Assembly: GCA_002305715.1 (NCBI GenBank)
Contig: DBQD01000036.1
Coordinates: forward strand, 62,001-126,000
Source: Proteiniphilum sp. UBA1403
GTDB taxonomy: Bacteria; Bacteroidota; Bacteroidia; Bacteroidales; Dysgonomonadaceae
Direction of reading: 5' to 3'
DNA length: 64,000 nucleotides
Position numbers and translations under genes: made by a program. Shown one piece after another: positions 54,550 through 63,512 of this stretch. How positions within the stretch are numbered: the stretch's first letter is position 1; every line of letters begins with the position of its first letter. Below the pieces are notes generated by a model, which did no database searches, was not told where the DNA came from, and was given only the letters and a program-made list of their open reading frames with translations.

Positions 54550-55530
54550 ATGATGAAAGAACCAAGATACCTCGTACCAGGTGATTATATGGCAGACCCG
54601 GCGGTACATGTTTTTAACGGGCGACTTTACATCTACCCTTCACACGATTGGGAAAGTGGAATACCGGAAAATGATAACGGCGATCATTTTAACATGAAAG
54701 ATTATCATGTCTTTTCTATGGATGACGTAGAAAAGGGAGAGGTAACCGATCACGGTGTAGTACTCAGTACGGATGATATTGCATGGGCAGGACGACAGTT
54801 ATGGGATTGCGATGTGGCGTACAGAAATGGAAAATATTACATGTATTTTCCGCTGAAAGATAAAAACGATATTTTCCGTATTGGCGTAGCCATCAGCGAC
54901 AAGCCGGAGGGGCCATTCATCCCCCAGGAAAACCCAATTAAAGGAAGCTATAGTATTGACCCAGCATTGTGGCACGATAAAGATGGTGAATATTACATGT
55001 ACTTCGGTGGTCTCTGGGGTGGTCAACTGCAACGCTACCGCAATAACAAAGCACTCGAATGTGCGATATTACCCGAAGGCGATGAATTGGCTCTTTGTCC
55101 AAAAGTAGTACGCATGCGAAAAGATATGCTCGAGTTTGAGGAAGAACCCCGTGACTTGGTTATTCTCGACGAAAAAGGCAAACCTCTGACAGCAGGAGAC
55201 ACAGAACGTCGCTTCTTCGAAGCTTCATGGATGCATTATTACAACGGAAAATACTATTTCTCATACTCCACCGGCGACACCCATTTGTTGTGCTATGCCA
55301 CCGGTGATAATCCATACGGTCCATTTACATACCAGGGTGTCATACTTACACCTGTGGTGGGTTGGACAACCCATCACTCTATTGTGGAGTTCAAAGGAAA
55401 ATGGTACCTGTTCCATCACGATTGTGTTCCCTCCGGAGGCCAAACATGGCTCAGAAGCCTCAAGGTGGTGGAACTGACCTACAACGAAGACGGAACCATC
55501 CAAACCATTGAAGGAACAGCCAGAAAATGA
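54550..55530 (+). CDS. GH43 beta-xylosidase, cytoplasmic type (GH43_1-like)
   Basis: A 326-residue GH43 propeller with no signal peptide (starts MMKEPRYLVPGDYMADPAVH), so it is probably cytoplasmic. Acids: the base Asp in 'GDYMADPAVHVFNGRLYIYPSHD', the modulating Asp in 'YSIDPALWHDKDGEYYMYFGG', and the acid Glu in 'RRFFEASWMHYYNGKYYFSYSTGD'. The compact single-domain form and 'WTTHHSIVEFKGKWYLFHHD' fit GH43_1 xylosidases / bifunctional arabinofuranosidases such as those paired with transporters in Bacteroides. It would split imported xylo-oligosaccharides to xylose for XylA. It overlaps the GH67 start by 4 bases (ATGA), which suggests translational coupling. Confidence 0.9.
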   Translation: MMKEPRYLVPGDYMADPAVHVFNGRLYIYPSHDWESGIPENDNGDHFNMKDYHVFSMDDVEKGEVTDHGVVLSTDDIAWAGRQLWDCDVAYRNGKYYMYFPLKDKNDIFRIGVAISDKPEGPFIPQENPIKGSYSIDPALWHDKDGEYYMYFGGLWGGQLQRYRNNKALECAILPEGDELALCPKVVRMRKDMLEFEEEPRDLVILDEKGKPLTAGDTERRFFEASWMHYYNGKYYFSYSTGDTHLLCYATGDNPYGPFTYQGVILTPVVGWTTHHSIVEFKGKWYLFHHDCVPSGGQTWLRSLKVVELTYNEDGTIQTIEGTARK

Positions 55531-57647
55531 GGCGTATCTTCTGCATCATATGGCTTTGCATTGTCTCCATTGGAGTGATAAACGCTGAGGACGGAAGCCG
55601 GTTATGGCTCCGTTTTCAGTCGTGCAACACAGCAACCCTACCCAACTTCACTGCCATAAACGGTAACAAGGGATCGTTTGCCTTGCAGCAATTTCAGGAG
55701 GCATGGAGCCTAATGACCGGTAACAATCTGCCCGAAAGGAACCTGTCGGCAGGTCACACCCTGTTGATTGGCACCTCTAAAAACAGAGAGATCAAAAAAG
55801 TAGTAAAAGCCAAAGAATTAAAGGAACTGGGTACGGAGGGATATATCATCCGTACAGTGATGCAAGGGAATAAGATGGTGACTCTTGTCGCTTCTCTCGG
55901 CGAGGGAGGACTTCTTTATGGCGTATACCACCTCCTACGACTCATACAGACTGGCACTGACTTGTTGTCTCTCCAAATCAGCGAGAAACCGAGCTACGAC
56001 ATCCGAATTCTAAACCATTGGGATAATCTCAATGGAACAGTGGAACGTGGTTATGCCGGTTACTCCATATGGCAGTGGGACAAATTGCCGGAGGTGATAT
56101 CACCCCGTTACAAGGAATATGCCCGTGCAAATGCCTCCATTGGCATAAATGGCACGGTACTCAATAACGTAAATGCCTCACCCGATATACTGACTACAAG
56201 CTATCTACAGAAAGTAAAAATTATTGCTGATATTCTGCGACCATACCATATTAAGGTCTACCTGTCTGTGAACTTCTCATCCCCAAAAATAGTGGGAGGA
56301 TTGAGTGATTCCGACCCGCTGAACCCACAAGTACAAAAATGGTGGCATGAAAAAGCGACGGAGATTTATCGGTTGATTCCCGATTTTGGAGGATTCCTGG
56401 TAAAAGCTAACTCCGAAGGTCAACCCGGGCCCATGGATTACGGTCGTACCCATTCCGATGGCGCCAACATGCTTGCCGATGCCCTCAAACCTTACGGCGG
56501 CATTGTTATGTGGCGTGCCTTTGTCTATAACCCCAGTCCCGAGGATCGTGCAAAACAGGCTTACTTAGAGTTTAAACCGCTAGATGGAGCATTTCGCAAT
56601 AATGTAATCATTCAGGTCAAGAATGGACCGGTAGATTTTCAACCACGGGAGCCATTCAGTCCCCTGTTTGGAGCCATACAACAAACAGCCATCATGCCGG
56701 AATTGCAGATCACACAGGAGTATCTCGGTTTCTCCAATCACCTGGTTTTCCTTGCCCCACAATGGAAGGAATTCCTGGAAAGCGACACCCATTGTAAGGG
56801 AGAGAACTCCACCGTGGCTAAAAGTACCGATGGTACAATCTATCCTCACACCCACAGTGCTATTGCTGGTGTTGCCAACATTGGACTGGACACCAACTGG
56901 TGCGGGCACCATTTTGCGCAGGCCAACTGGTATGCTTTTGGTCGTTTGGCGTGGGATCATACCCTCACGGCTGAAGAGATTGCCACCGAGTGGATTCGCA
57001 TGACTTTCAGCAATGAACCGAAATTTGAGAAGCCAGTGAAAGAGATGATGCTCCAATCGTGGGAAACAGCTGTCGACTACATGATGCCTCTCGGTCTACA
57101 TCATATCTTTGCGTGGGACCATCACTACGGACCGGAACCCTGGTGTAATATACCTGGGGCCAGAGCCGACTGGTTACCGCCCTACTATCACAACGCCGGT
57201 ACCGATGGAATTGGTTTTGACCGGACCACAACTGGTAGCGATGCTGTTTCTCAATACTATTCACCCCTTCGTGAACAATTCAACAACCTGGAGAGCTGTC
57301 CGGAGGAATTGTTGCTTTGGTTTCACCATGTCCCCTGGAATCACTCCATGAAAAATGGACGTACCCTGTGGGAGGAGCTCTGCTACCGGTACGATGGAGG
57401 TGTACAACGAGTGAGGGAGTTTCAGAAGATATGGGACAGAGTGGAACCATTTGTAGACAGTGATCGCTTTCGTCATGTACAGTCACGTTTGCGGATACAG
57501 TCGCGCGATGCTGTCTGGTGGAAGGATGCCTGTCTGCTCTATTTTCAGACCTTCTCCAAGAAACCCATACCCTACGATATTGAACGGCCAGTACATGAAT
57601 TGGAGGAGTTACAGCAAATAAAACTAGAATTGAAGCATCACAATTGA
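55527..57647 (+). CDS. GH67 alpha-glucuronidase
   Basis: A 706-residue GH67 enzyme with a signal peptide (MRRIFCIIWLCIVSIGVINA), so probably periplasmic. Family signature regions: N-terminal domain 'YGVYHLLRLIQTG', 'ILNHWDNLNGTVERGYAG' at the barrel start, the probable catalytic acid E297 in 'VKANSEGQPGP', and the 'YGGIVMWRAFVY' to 'LDGAFRNNVIIQVKNGP' region that holds the general-base Asp/Glu pair. GH67 removes 4-O-methyl-D-glucuronic acid from the non-reducing end of xylo-oligosaccharides only, so it must act after endoxylanases. The downstream uxuA gene suits the released uronic acid. Overlaps the GH43 by 4 bases. Confidence 0.94.
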   Translation: MRRIFCIIWLCIVSIGVINAEDGSRLWLRFQSCNTATLPNFTAINGNKGSFALQQFQEAWSLMTGNNLPERNLSAGHTLLIGTSKNREIKKVVKAKELKELGTEGYIIRTVMQGNKMVTLVASLGEGGLLYGVYHLLRLIQTGTDLLSLQISEKPSYDIRILNHWDNLNGTVERGYAGYSIWQWDKLPEVISPRYKEYARANASIGINGTVLNNVNASPDILTTSYLQKVKIIADILRPYHIKVYLSVNFSSPKIVGGLSDSDPLNPQVQKWWHEKATEIYRLIPDFGGFLVKANSEGQPGPMDYGRTHSDGANMLADALKPYGGIVMWRAFVYNPSPEDRAKQAYLEFKPLDGAFRNNVIIQVKNGPVDFQPREPFSPLFGAIQQTAIMPELQITQEYLGFSNHLVFLAPQWKEFLESDTHCKGENSTVAKSTDGTIYPHTHSAIAGVANIGLDTNWCGHHFAQANWYAFGRLAWDHTLTAEEIATEWIRMTFSNEPKFEKPVKEMMLQSWETAVDYMMPLGLHHIFAWDHHYGPEPWCNIPGARADWLPPYYHNAGTDGIGFDRTTTGSDAVSQYYSPLREQFNNLESCPEELLLWFHHVPWNHSMKNGRTLWEELCYRYDGGVQRVREFQKIWDRVEPFVDSDRFRHVQSRLRIQSRDAVWWKDACLLYFQTFSKKPIPYDIERPVHELEELQQIKLELKHHN

Positions 57648-57728
57648 TGGCATTTCAAACCAATAAAATAGAATTGAAACAACCAAGCGTTCATTTCTAA
57701 ACGCCAGTTGAATAATTGAAAAGTCAAC

Positions 57729-58910
57729 ATGATTAAAACCTGGAGATGGTTTGGTAAAAAAGATGGTATCACCCTCAATATGCTTCGTCAGATTGGCGTG
57801 GAGGGGGTCGTTACCGCCTTATATGACATACCACCGGGTGAAGTATGGAGCACAGAAATCATTGACGAGTTGAAGCAGACCATCGAAAAGGCAGGACTCG
57901 TCTGGTCTGTCGTCGAGAGTCTGCCAGTAGCTGAAGAGATAAAATATGCCGCTCCCTCTCGCGACAGCTTGATTGATAATTACAAAGAAAGTCTGACAAA
58001 TCTGGGGAAGGCCGGAGTGAAGACAATATGCTACAACTTCATGCCCGCCATCGACTGGGTACGTACCGATCTGAATTACCTGCTACCCGACGGCACCAGC
58101 ACACTCTATTTCGACAAGATTCGTTTTGCCTGTTTCGACTGTATGATCTTGAACAGACCCGGTGCAGAGAATGAGTACAGCGATGATGAGATCGAACAGA
58201 TGAATCAGCTTTACAAAGAGATGACGATCGCGGAGAAGGAAGCCCTCATCGACACCATCATTGTCAAGACACAAGGTTTCATTCATCGTAATATCACGAG
58301 GGGAAACAGCATTCCGGTAGTAGAATTCAGAAAGCAAGTTGAGAAGTACAAGGGTATCGACAAAGAATTGCTTCGGGAGAATCTTTATTATTTCCTACAA
58401 AAGGTGATTCCGGTGGCCGAAGAACAGGGCATCATGCTATGCATTCACCCTGACGACCCTCCCTTCCCGGTGTTTGGGTTGCCCCGCATTGTCACCAATG
58501 CAGATGATATCGACTGGATCCTTCAATCGATACCCTCTCGCAGCAACGGACTCACCTTTTGCGCAGGCTCATTGAGTGCCGGCAAACAGAACGATGTACC
58601 GGCCCTTGCTCATCAATTTGCAGACCGAGTTGGCTTTGCACACCTCAGAAGTACACAACTGCTCCCAGGAGGTAACTTTATGGAAGCATCGCACCTCGAA
58701 GGAAACGGAAAACTCATTGAGGTAATCCGCATTTTGGAACAGGCACGGCCCGATATACCCATGCGAGTTGATCATGGCAGGCTGATGCTTGATGACAAAG
58801 AAAAAGATTACAACCCCGGCTATTCCTTACTAGGACGAATGGTTGCTTTGGCACAAGTGGAAGGAATGATGGCTGTGATACGAAAAGAAAATGAGATAAC
58901 AAGACAATAA
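57729..58910 (+). CDS. uxuA: Mannonate dehydratase
   Basis: A 393-residue cytoplasmic enzyme of the UxuA family. It dehydrates D-mannonate to 2-keto-3-deoxy-D-gluconate, a step of glucuronate breakdown. Motifs: 'MIKTWRWFGKKDGITL' start, 'VKTICYNFMPAIDWVRTDL', 'GIMLCIHPDDPPFPVFGLPRIV' and 'FAHLRST', with 'MRVDHGRLML' near the end; the Cys, His and Asp in these provide the Mn/Fe site. Length is normal for the family (about 390). It follows GH67 after an 81-base gap without a clear promoter. The isomerase (UxaC) and reductase (UxuB) needed upstream of it are not in the window. Confidence 0.95.
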   Translation: MIKTWRWFGKKDGITLNMLRQIGVEGVVTALYDIPPGEVWSTEIIDELKQTIEKAGLVWSVVESLPVAEEIKYAAPSRDSLIDNYKESLTNLGKAGVKTICYNFMPAIDWVRTDLNYLLPDGTSTLYFDKIRFACFDCMILNRPGAENEYSDDEIEQMNQLYKEMTIAEKEALIDTIIVKTQGFIHRNITRGNSIPVVEFRKQVEKYKGIDKELLRENLYYFLQKVIPVAEEQGIMLCIHPDDPPFPVFGLPRIVTNADDIDWILQSIPSRSNGLTFCAGSLSAGKQNDVPALAHQFADRVGFAHLRSTQLLPGGNFMEASHLEGNGKLIEVIRILEQARPDIPMRVDHGRLMLDDKEKDYNPGYSLLGRMVALAQVEGMMAVIRKENEITRQ

Positions 58911-58923
58911 GAGAATTTATATA
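58911..58923 (+). promoter_or_regulatory. Possible half-operator upstream of xylB
   Basis: GAGAATTTATATA matches one arm of the palindrome at 49871-49899 (GAAAATTTATATA) at 12 of 13 positions and lies 33 bases before the xylB start. The opposite arm is absent. In AT-rich DNA this can be chance, so it is recorded only as a weak candidate. Confidence 0.2.
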
Positions 58924-58956
58924 ACACAAACAAATAACTTACTAAAACAAAAGAGA

Positions 58957-60429
58957 ATGTACCTATTGGGATATGACATCGGGAGTTCATCAGTAAAGGC
59001 TGCGCTGGTGAATGTTGAAACAGGAAAGATCGTGGCATCGGATTATTTTCCAAAAACCGAGATGCCCATGCAGGCAAAACAGGCTGGCTGGGCAGAACAA
59101 GATCCGGAGATGTGGTGGAGCAACCTAAAGCTGGCTAATGCCTCGGTATTGGCTCAATCGAACGTTTATCCGCAAGATATCAAAGCAATTGGAATCTCCT
59201 GGCAGATGCATGGTCTGGTGCTGGTGGACAAAAATCGTCAGTTGCTGCGCCCCTCCATCATTTGGTGCGATAGCCGTGCAGTGCCCTACGGAGAAAAGGC
59301 ATTCAAGGCTATCGGAGAAGAGAAAGCATTGTCGCACCTACTCAATTCACCCGGTAACTTTACCGCTTCCAAACTTGCTTGGGTAAAAGAAAATGAACCC
59401 GAACTTTATGAACGGATCGACAAGGTCATGCTTCCAGGGGACTACATCGCCATGAAGCTGACCGATGAGATTGGCATCACCATGGAGGGACTTTCGGAAG
59501 GAATATTTTGGGACTTCAAAGAAAACTGCATCTCGCAGGATGTCTTGAATTACTTTGGCTTTGATCAGGATATGCTCCCTCCACTGACACCCGTCTTTGG
59601 AATCCAGGGAAAAGTAACTGCCGCCGCAGCACAAGAACTTGGACTGCAAGAAGGTACTCCAGTAAGCTACCGTGCAGGTGACCAACCCAACAATGCCGTC
59701 TCACTCAATGTATTCAACCCAGGAGAAATTGCCTCTACAGCTGGCACATCGGGCGTGGTATATGGAGTACTGGATGATGTTAAATATGACCCCCTCTCTC
59801 GGGTGAACATCTTTGCGCACGTGAACCACCAGCCAGCAGCAACCCGCTTGGGTGTGCTTCTCTGCATCAATGGTACGGGTATCCTCAACTCTTGGATTAA
59901 AAAGAACATAGTACCCGCCAACATCGATTACAACGGCATGAATGAGCTGGCAGCCCAATCGCCCATCGGCGCCAGGGGTATCTCAGTGATTCCATTCGGA
60001 AACGGTGCAGAGAGGGTACTGGAAAACAAAGATAGTGGGAGCTCTTTCCACGGTATCAATTTCAATATTCATTCACTGGCGGATATCCTCCGTGCTGCGC
60101 AGGAGGGAATTGTCTTCTCTTTCCAATATGGTATGGAAATAATGAAGGGGCTGGGTATGGACATTAAGGTGATCAAAGCCGGAAATGCCAACATGTTCCT
60201 CAGTCCGATCTTCCGGGAGACCCTTGCCTCCGTAAGTGGAGCTGTCATTGAACTCTACGACACAGACGGAGCAGCAGGCGCTGCCAAAGCTGCCGGTATT
60301 GGTGCCGGTATTTATGCATCCCACCAGGAAGCATTTGCATCCCTTACAAAGATCCGTACAGTGACACCCGATACCACCCAGGTCGATAGATACCAAGAGG
60401 CTTACAATCAGTGGAAAAAATACATTTAA
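58957..60429 (+). CDS. xylB: Xylulokinase
   Basis: A 490-residue FGGY-family sugar kinase. It phosphorylates D-xylulose to xylulose-5-phosphate for the pentose phosphate pathway. Motifs: the phosphate-1 loop 'YDIGSSSVKAALVNVETG', 'GISWQMHGLVLVD' and 'IIWCDSRA' for sugar binding, 'AGDQPNNAVSLNVFNPGEIASTAGTSGVVYG' with the catalytic Asp and the ATP-binding Thr/Ser, and 'IKAGNANMFLSPIF'. Length is normal. It is placed directly before the xylose isomerase gene (40-base gap), so the two form the xylose module of the locus. The start at 58957 gives a correct N-terminal strand and no signal. Confidence 0.96.
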   Translation: MYLLGYDIGSSSVKAALVNVETGKIVASDYFPKTEMPMQAKQAGWAEQDPEMWWSNLKLANASVLAQSNVYPQDIKAIGISWQMHGLVLVDKNRQLLRPSIIWCDSRAVPYGEKAFKAIGEEKALSHLLNSPGNFTASKLAWVKENEPELYERIDKVMLPGDYIAMKLTDEIGITMEGLSEGIFWDFKENCISQDVLNYFGFDQDMLPPLTPVFGIQGKVTAAAAQELGLQEGTPVSYRAGDQPNNAVSLNVFNPGEIASTAGTSGVVYGVLDDVKYDPLSRVNIFAHVNHQPAATRLGVLLCINGTGILNSWIKKNIVPANIDYNGMNELAAQSPIGARGISVIPFGNGAERVLENKDSGSSFHGINFNIHSLADILRAAQEGIVFSFQYGMEIMKGLGMDIKVIKAGNANMFLSPIFRETLASVSGAVIELYDTDGAAGAAKAAGIGAGIYASHQEAFASLTKIRTVTPDTTQVDRYQEAYNQWKKYI

Positions 60430-60469
60430 TACATAACATAAATAACTAACATTTCTAATTATTACAAAA

Positions 60470-61801
60470 ATGGCAACAGAAAACAATGTAAAAGAATTTT
60501 TCCCCGGAATTGGAAAAATCAAATTTGAAGGTAAGGAAAGCCGCAACCCGCTAGCATTCCGCTACTATGATGCAGAAAAAGTGGTCTATGGCCGCAAGAT
60601 GAAAGACTGGTTCAAATTCTCTATGGCTTACTGGCATACACTTTGTGCAGAGTCGAGCGATCCATTTGGAGAAGAAACCAAAGATTTCGAATGGAACAAC
60701 GGCAACGATGCACTTGAAAGAGCAAAAAAGAAACTCGATGCAGGCTTTGAGTTCATGCAGAAAATAGGCATCGAATACTTCTGCTTCCATGATGTAGACT
60801 TGATTGAAGAAGGCAACTCATTGGAAGAATATGAAGCCAATCTAAAAGCAATCGTAGCCTATGCAAAAGAAAAAATGGCTGAAACCGGCATCAAATTGCT
60901 GTGGGGTACTGCCAATGTTTTCAGCAACAAACGTTACATGAATGGTGCTGCTACCAATCCTAACTTTGAAAGTGTTGCATTTGCAGCTACACAAATCAAG
61001 AATGCATTGGATGCAACCATCGAATTAGGAGGTGAAAACTATGTATTCTGGGGCGGACGTGAAGGTTATATGAGTTTGCTCAATACCGACATGAAACGTG
61101 AGAAAGAACACCTTGCAATGATGTTGGGCAAAGCACGCGATTATGCACGTGCAAAAGGATTCAAAGGAACCTTCTTCATTGAACCCAAACCAATGGAACC
61201 CACCAAGCACCAATATGATGTGGATGCAGAAACAGTAATTGGTTTCCTCCGTGCTCACGGTCTCGACAAAGATTTCAAACTGAACGTGGAGGTGAACCAC
61301 GCTACATTGGCTGGTCACACATTTGAACACGATCTACAGTGTGCGGCTGATGCCGGTATGTTGGGATCTATCGATGCGAACCGCGGTGACTATCAGAACG
61401 GATGGGATACCGACCAGTTCCCCATCGATGTATATGAATTGACTCAAGCTATGCTGGTAATTCTCCAAAGTGGTGGTTTGCAAGGTGGTGGTACAAACTT
61501 CGATGCCAAGACCCGTCGTAATTCTACCGATATGGAAGATATATTCATTGCTCACATTGCCGGTATGGATGCATTTGCTCGTGCGTTAGAAGCTGCTGCA
61601 GGTATTCTGGAAGAATCACCCTACTTAGCAATGCGCAAAGAACGTTACGCTTCTTTCGATAGCGGTAAGGGTAAAGAATTTGAAGAAGGCAAACTTTCTC
61701 TAGAAGACATGCGCGAATATGCACTGTCATTGGGCAAAGAGCCTGCTCAAATCAGTGGCAAGCAAGAACTCTATGAAGCTATTGTAAATATGTATATCTA
61801 A
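60470..61801 (+). CDS. xylA: Xylose isomerase
   Basis: A 443-residue cytoplasmic enzyme that converts D-xylose to D-xylulose. It is of the longer class II type, like enzymes of Bacteroides. Motifs: 'RYYDAEKVVYGRKMKDWFKFSMAYWHTLC', 'FCFHDVDLIEEG' with the active-site His, 'FWGGREGYMSLLNTD', 'IEPKPMEPTKHQYD' and 'NVEVNHATLAGHTFEHDLQ' with the divalent-metal ligands, and 'GGLQGGGTNFDAKTRR'. It ends the + strand unit and is followed by a clear intrinsic terminator. Codon use is like that of its neighbours, with no sign of recent transfer. Confidence 0.97.
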   Translation: MATENNVKEFFPGIGKIKFEGKESRNPLAFRYYDAEKVVYGRKMKDWFKFSMAYWHTLCAESSDPFGEETKDFEWNNGNDALERAKKKLDAGFEFMQKIGIEYFCFHDVDLIEEGNSLEEYEANLKAIVAYAKEKMAETGIKLLWGTANVFSNKRYMNGAATNPNFESVAFAATQIKNALDATIELGGENYVFWGGREGYMSLLNTDMKREKEHLAMMLGKARDYARAKGFKGTFFIEPKPMEPTKHQYDVDAETVIGFLRAHGLDKDFKLNVEVNHATLAGHTFEHDLQCAADAGMLGSIDANRGDYQNGWDTDQFPIDVYELTQAMLVILQSGGLQGGGTNFDAKTRRNSTDMEDIFIAHIAGMDAFARALEAAAGILEESPYLAMRKERYASFDSGKGKEFEEGKLSLEDMREYALSLGKEPAQISGKQELYEAIVNMYI

Positions 61802-61832
61802 TTTTCGGTAGCTGAAATAAAAAAGGTGAAAA

Positions 61833-61869
61833 GCCGTCTCATGGTAACACATGAGATGGCCTTTCTTTT
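61833..61869 (+). terminator. Intrinsic terminator after xylA
   Basis: GCCGTCTCATG (61833-61843) and CATGAGATGGC (61850-61860) form an 11-bp stem with one G-U pair and a 6-base loop, followed by CTTTCTTTT. It lies 31 bases after the xylA stop and closes the + strand locus. Confidence 0.88.
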
Positions 61870-61897
61870 AAATTAGTCCGCTACACCCTCATATCCT

Positions 61898-61957
61898 CCT
61901 TATACCATCCTTATAAAAATATAAGCGAAATATAAGGAATATATAAGGCATATACGG
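61898..61957. repeat. Array of 11-bp-phased heptamers (CCTTATA / TATAAGG)
   Basis: Within the 324-base gap between convergent genes (61802-62125) there are two copies of CCTTATA at 61898 and 61909, then the complementary TATAAGC at 61920, TATAAGG at 61931 and 61942, and a variant TATACGG at 61951. Five of the six are spaced exactly 11 bp, one DNA helical turn. The array lies between the two opposing terminators. A further pair, GGAGTATG (61956-61963) and CATACTCC (62013-62020), is inverted. No coding sequence is evident in this gap. Confidence 0.6.
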
Positions 61958-62045
61958 AGTATGTCCCTTGTTGAATCAGACTTTCTCAACATTATTTTTC
62001 TGCTTTTCTTAGCATACTCCCATACCTAACGGTGATGGTACAAGC

Positions 62046-62081
62046 AAAAAAAAGCTGTTTCAAGAAAGATCTTGAAACAGC
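62046..62081 (-). terminator. Intrinsic terminator of the aldolase gene (minus strand)
   Basis: GCTGTTTCAAG (62054-62064) and CTTGAAACAGC (62071-62081) are a perfect 11-bp stem with a 6-base loop. Read on the minus strand it is followed by eight T (A-run at 62046-62053). It lies 45 bases beyond the stop codon of the minus-strand aldolase-like gene. Confidence 0.9.
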
Positions 62082-62125
62082 CAGTAGATGACTTTTTGAT
62101 TTGTCTCCCTATTGGGGATGACGGG

Positions 62126-63427
62126 TTACTTTACATTAAATGCAACGCGCAAATCTTCTATTTCCTCATCACCTATAGGTTGAAGAGGTCCAATAGCAGC
62201 AGCCATTACCAGTGAGTTTGCCGAGAACTCAGCCACCTCAAGGTAATCGAATGTATTTAAAAGTTTATCTCCTGTAACAAATACACTATCATTTTCCACT
62301 AAGACAACACGGTTCTTTTGGAACATTTTTGCCACGCTGTCTACATCGTTATAGATCAATCCAAATGGAATGGAGGGAACATCCTGCAAGAAGATCCAAC
62401 TTTCGGGAATGGTGCGCACATCGAACTTGGTGCCGCTCACTGCATTCGCCATTAGATTCACCGGTTGGGTGCAAATGATGGAATTGATGTGGGGGTTAAG
62501 CTGATAAATACGTTGGTGCAAAGCAACAGAACGACTTGGTGTCTTACCCGCTTCAGCCATCCCGTTTTTAATTTGTACAATATCGCTTGGTACAATATCC
62601 CACCGGGCCACATTGCTGGGTGTTATCAGGAAGTCGTTACTATCGCCCCACCTTACAGAAACTGTCCCATAGGTTGAAATCATCAAACCCTGATTACAAG
62701 CTCGGCGTATGATATTTACCATATCGGTCCGAATGGCTCTCTCATCGGAGGGGTGATGAATATCCATTGAATGTGCTACATTGGATGGCAGGTGGTGTAC
62801 ATACTGAGATACCTGCTCATCTGAAAGGTAGTTCACCTGTCCCAATCGTTTAGCATTCACAATGGTGCGACAACAAAATTCAAGGGTTTCAAAGCGCTGG
62901 TAGGCATCCATCATATCTGTTCCTCCCAGCACAACGCCATGATTTTCCATGATCACCGCTTTGTAGTTGCCTTCCCGGAATTCATGGGCAATTTTTTCAC
63001 CCAGATCTTCACTGCCTGGAGTTCCATAGGGAGCAAAGCCAATATCGCCACAAATATTGTGAGCCTGTGGCACAATCTTCGTATCGGGTACAATTCCAGC
63101 AATACTGAATGCGACCAAAGCGGGTGGATGGGCATGAATGATGGCCGTCAATTCCGGACGTGCTGCGTAGATTGCTTTGTGAAAAGGTAGTTCTGATGAA
63201 GGTTTGTGAGGACCGATTACGGTACCATCTTTTTTCACCTGCATGATATCCTTCTCGTTGAGTGAGCCTTTATCTACCCCTGAAGGAGTTATCCAGATAT
63301 CACCATTCCGATCACGGATAGAGATATTTCCACCCGAGGTAGTGGTCATGCCACTTTTATAGATTCTTCCGATGATCACATTAATCTGTTCCACCGGATG
63401 CATTAAGTTTACATCTAATTGTTTCAT
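62126..63427 (-). CDS. Tandem class II aldolase/adducin-like protein with one degenerate half
   Basis: A 433-residue protein built from two class II aldolase domains. The N-terminal half keeps the family active site: E79 in 'SSELPFH', zinc ligands H98 and H100 in 'IIHAHPPALVAF', and H163 in 'MENHGVVLGG'. The C-terminal half aligns with the same fold but has S300, C319, Q321 and D380 at those positions ('SRSVALHQRIY', 'ICTQPVNL', 'VENDSVFVTG'), so it cannot bind zinc in the usual way. Single-domain relatives (L-fuculose-, L-rhamnulose- or L-ribulose-phosphate enzymes) are about 210-280 residues. The substrate is unknown. The upstream minus-strand neighbour is a zinc-type dehydrogenase, suggesting a sugar or polyol pathway separate from the xylan locus. 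Confidence 0.85.
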   Translation of the reverse strand: MKQLDVNLMHPVEQINVIIGRIYKSGMTTTSGGNISIRDRNGDIWITPSGVDKGSLNEKDIMQVKKDGTVIGPHKPSSELPFHKAIYAARPELTAIIHAHPPALVAFSIAGIVPDTKIVPQAHNICGDIGFAPYGTPGSEDLGEKIAHEFREGNYKAVIMENHGVVLGGTDMMDAYQRFETLEFCCRTIVNAKRLGQVNYLSDEQVSQYVHHLPSNVAHSMDIHHPSDERAIRTDMVNIIRRACNQGLMISTYGTVSVRWGDSNDFLITPSNVARWDIVPSDIVQIKNGMAEAGKTPSRSVALHQRIYQLNPHINSIICTQPVNLMANAVSGTKFDVRTIPESWIFLQDVPSIPFGLIYNDVDSVAKMFQKNRVVLVENDSVFVTGDKLLNTFDYLEVAEFSANSLVMAAAIGPLQPIGDEEIEDLRVAFNVK

Positions 63428-63512
63428 ATGTGTATGTAGCGATCAGTTATCAGCCATCTGCATGGTATACGCAGTTATAATGCTCATGCAGCCACTTTAA
63501 AACAATGATCCA

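Noticed and set aside
61898..61957. CRISPR array
   Set aside because: The repeats are only 7-11 bp with no spacers of typical size and no cas genes nearby.
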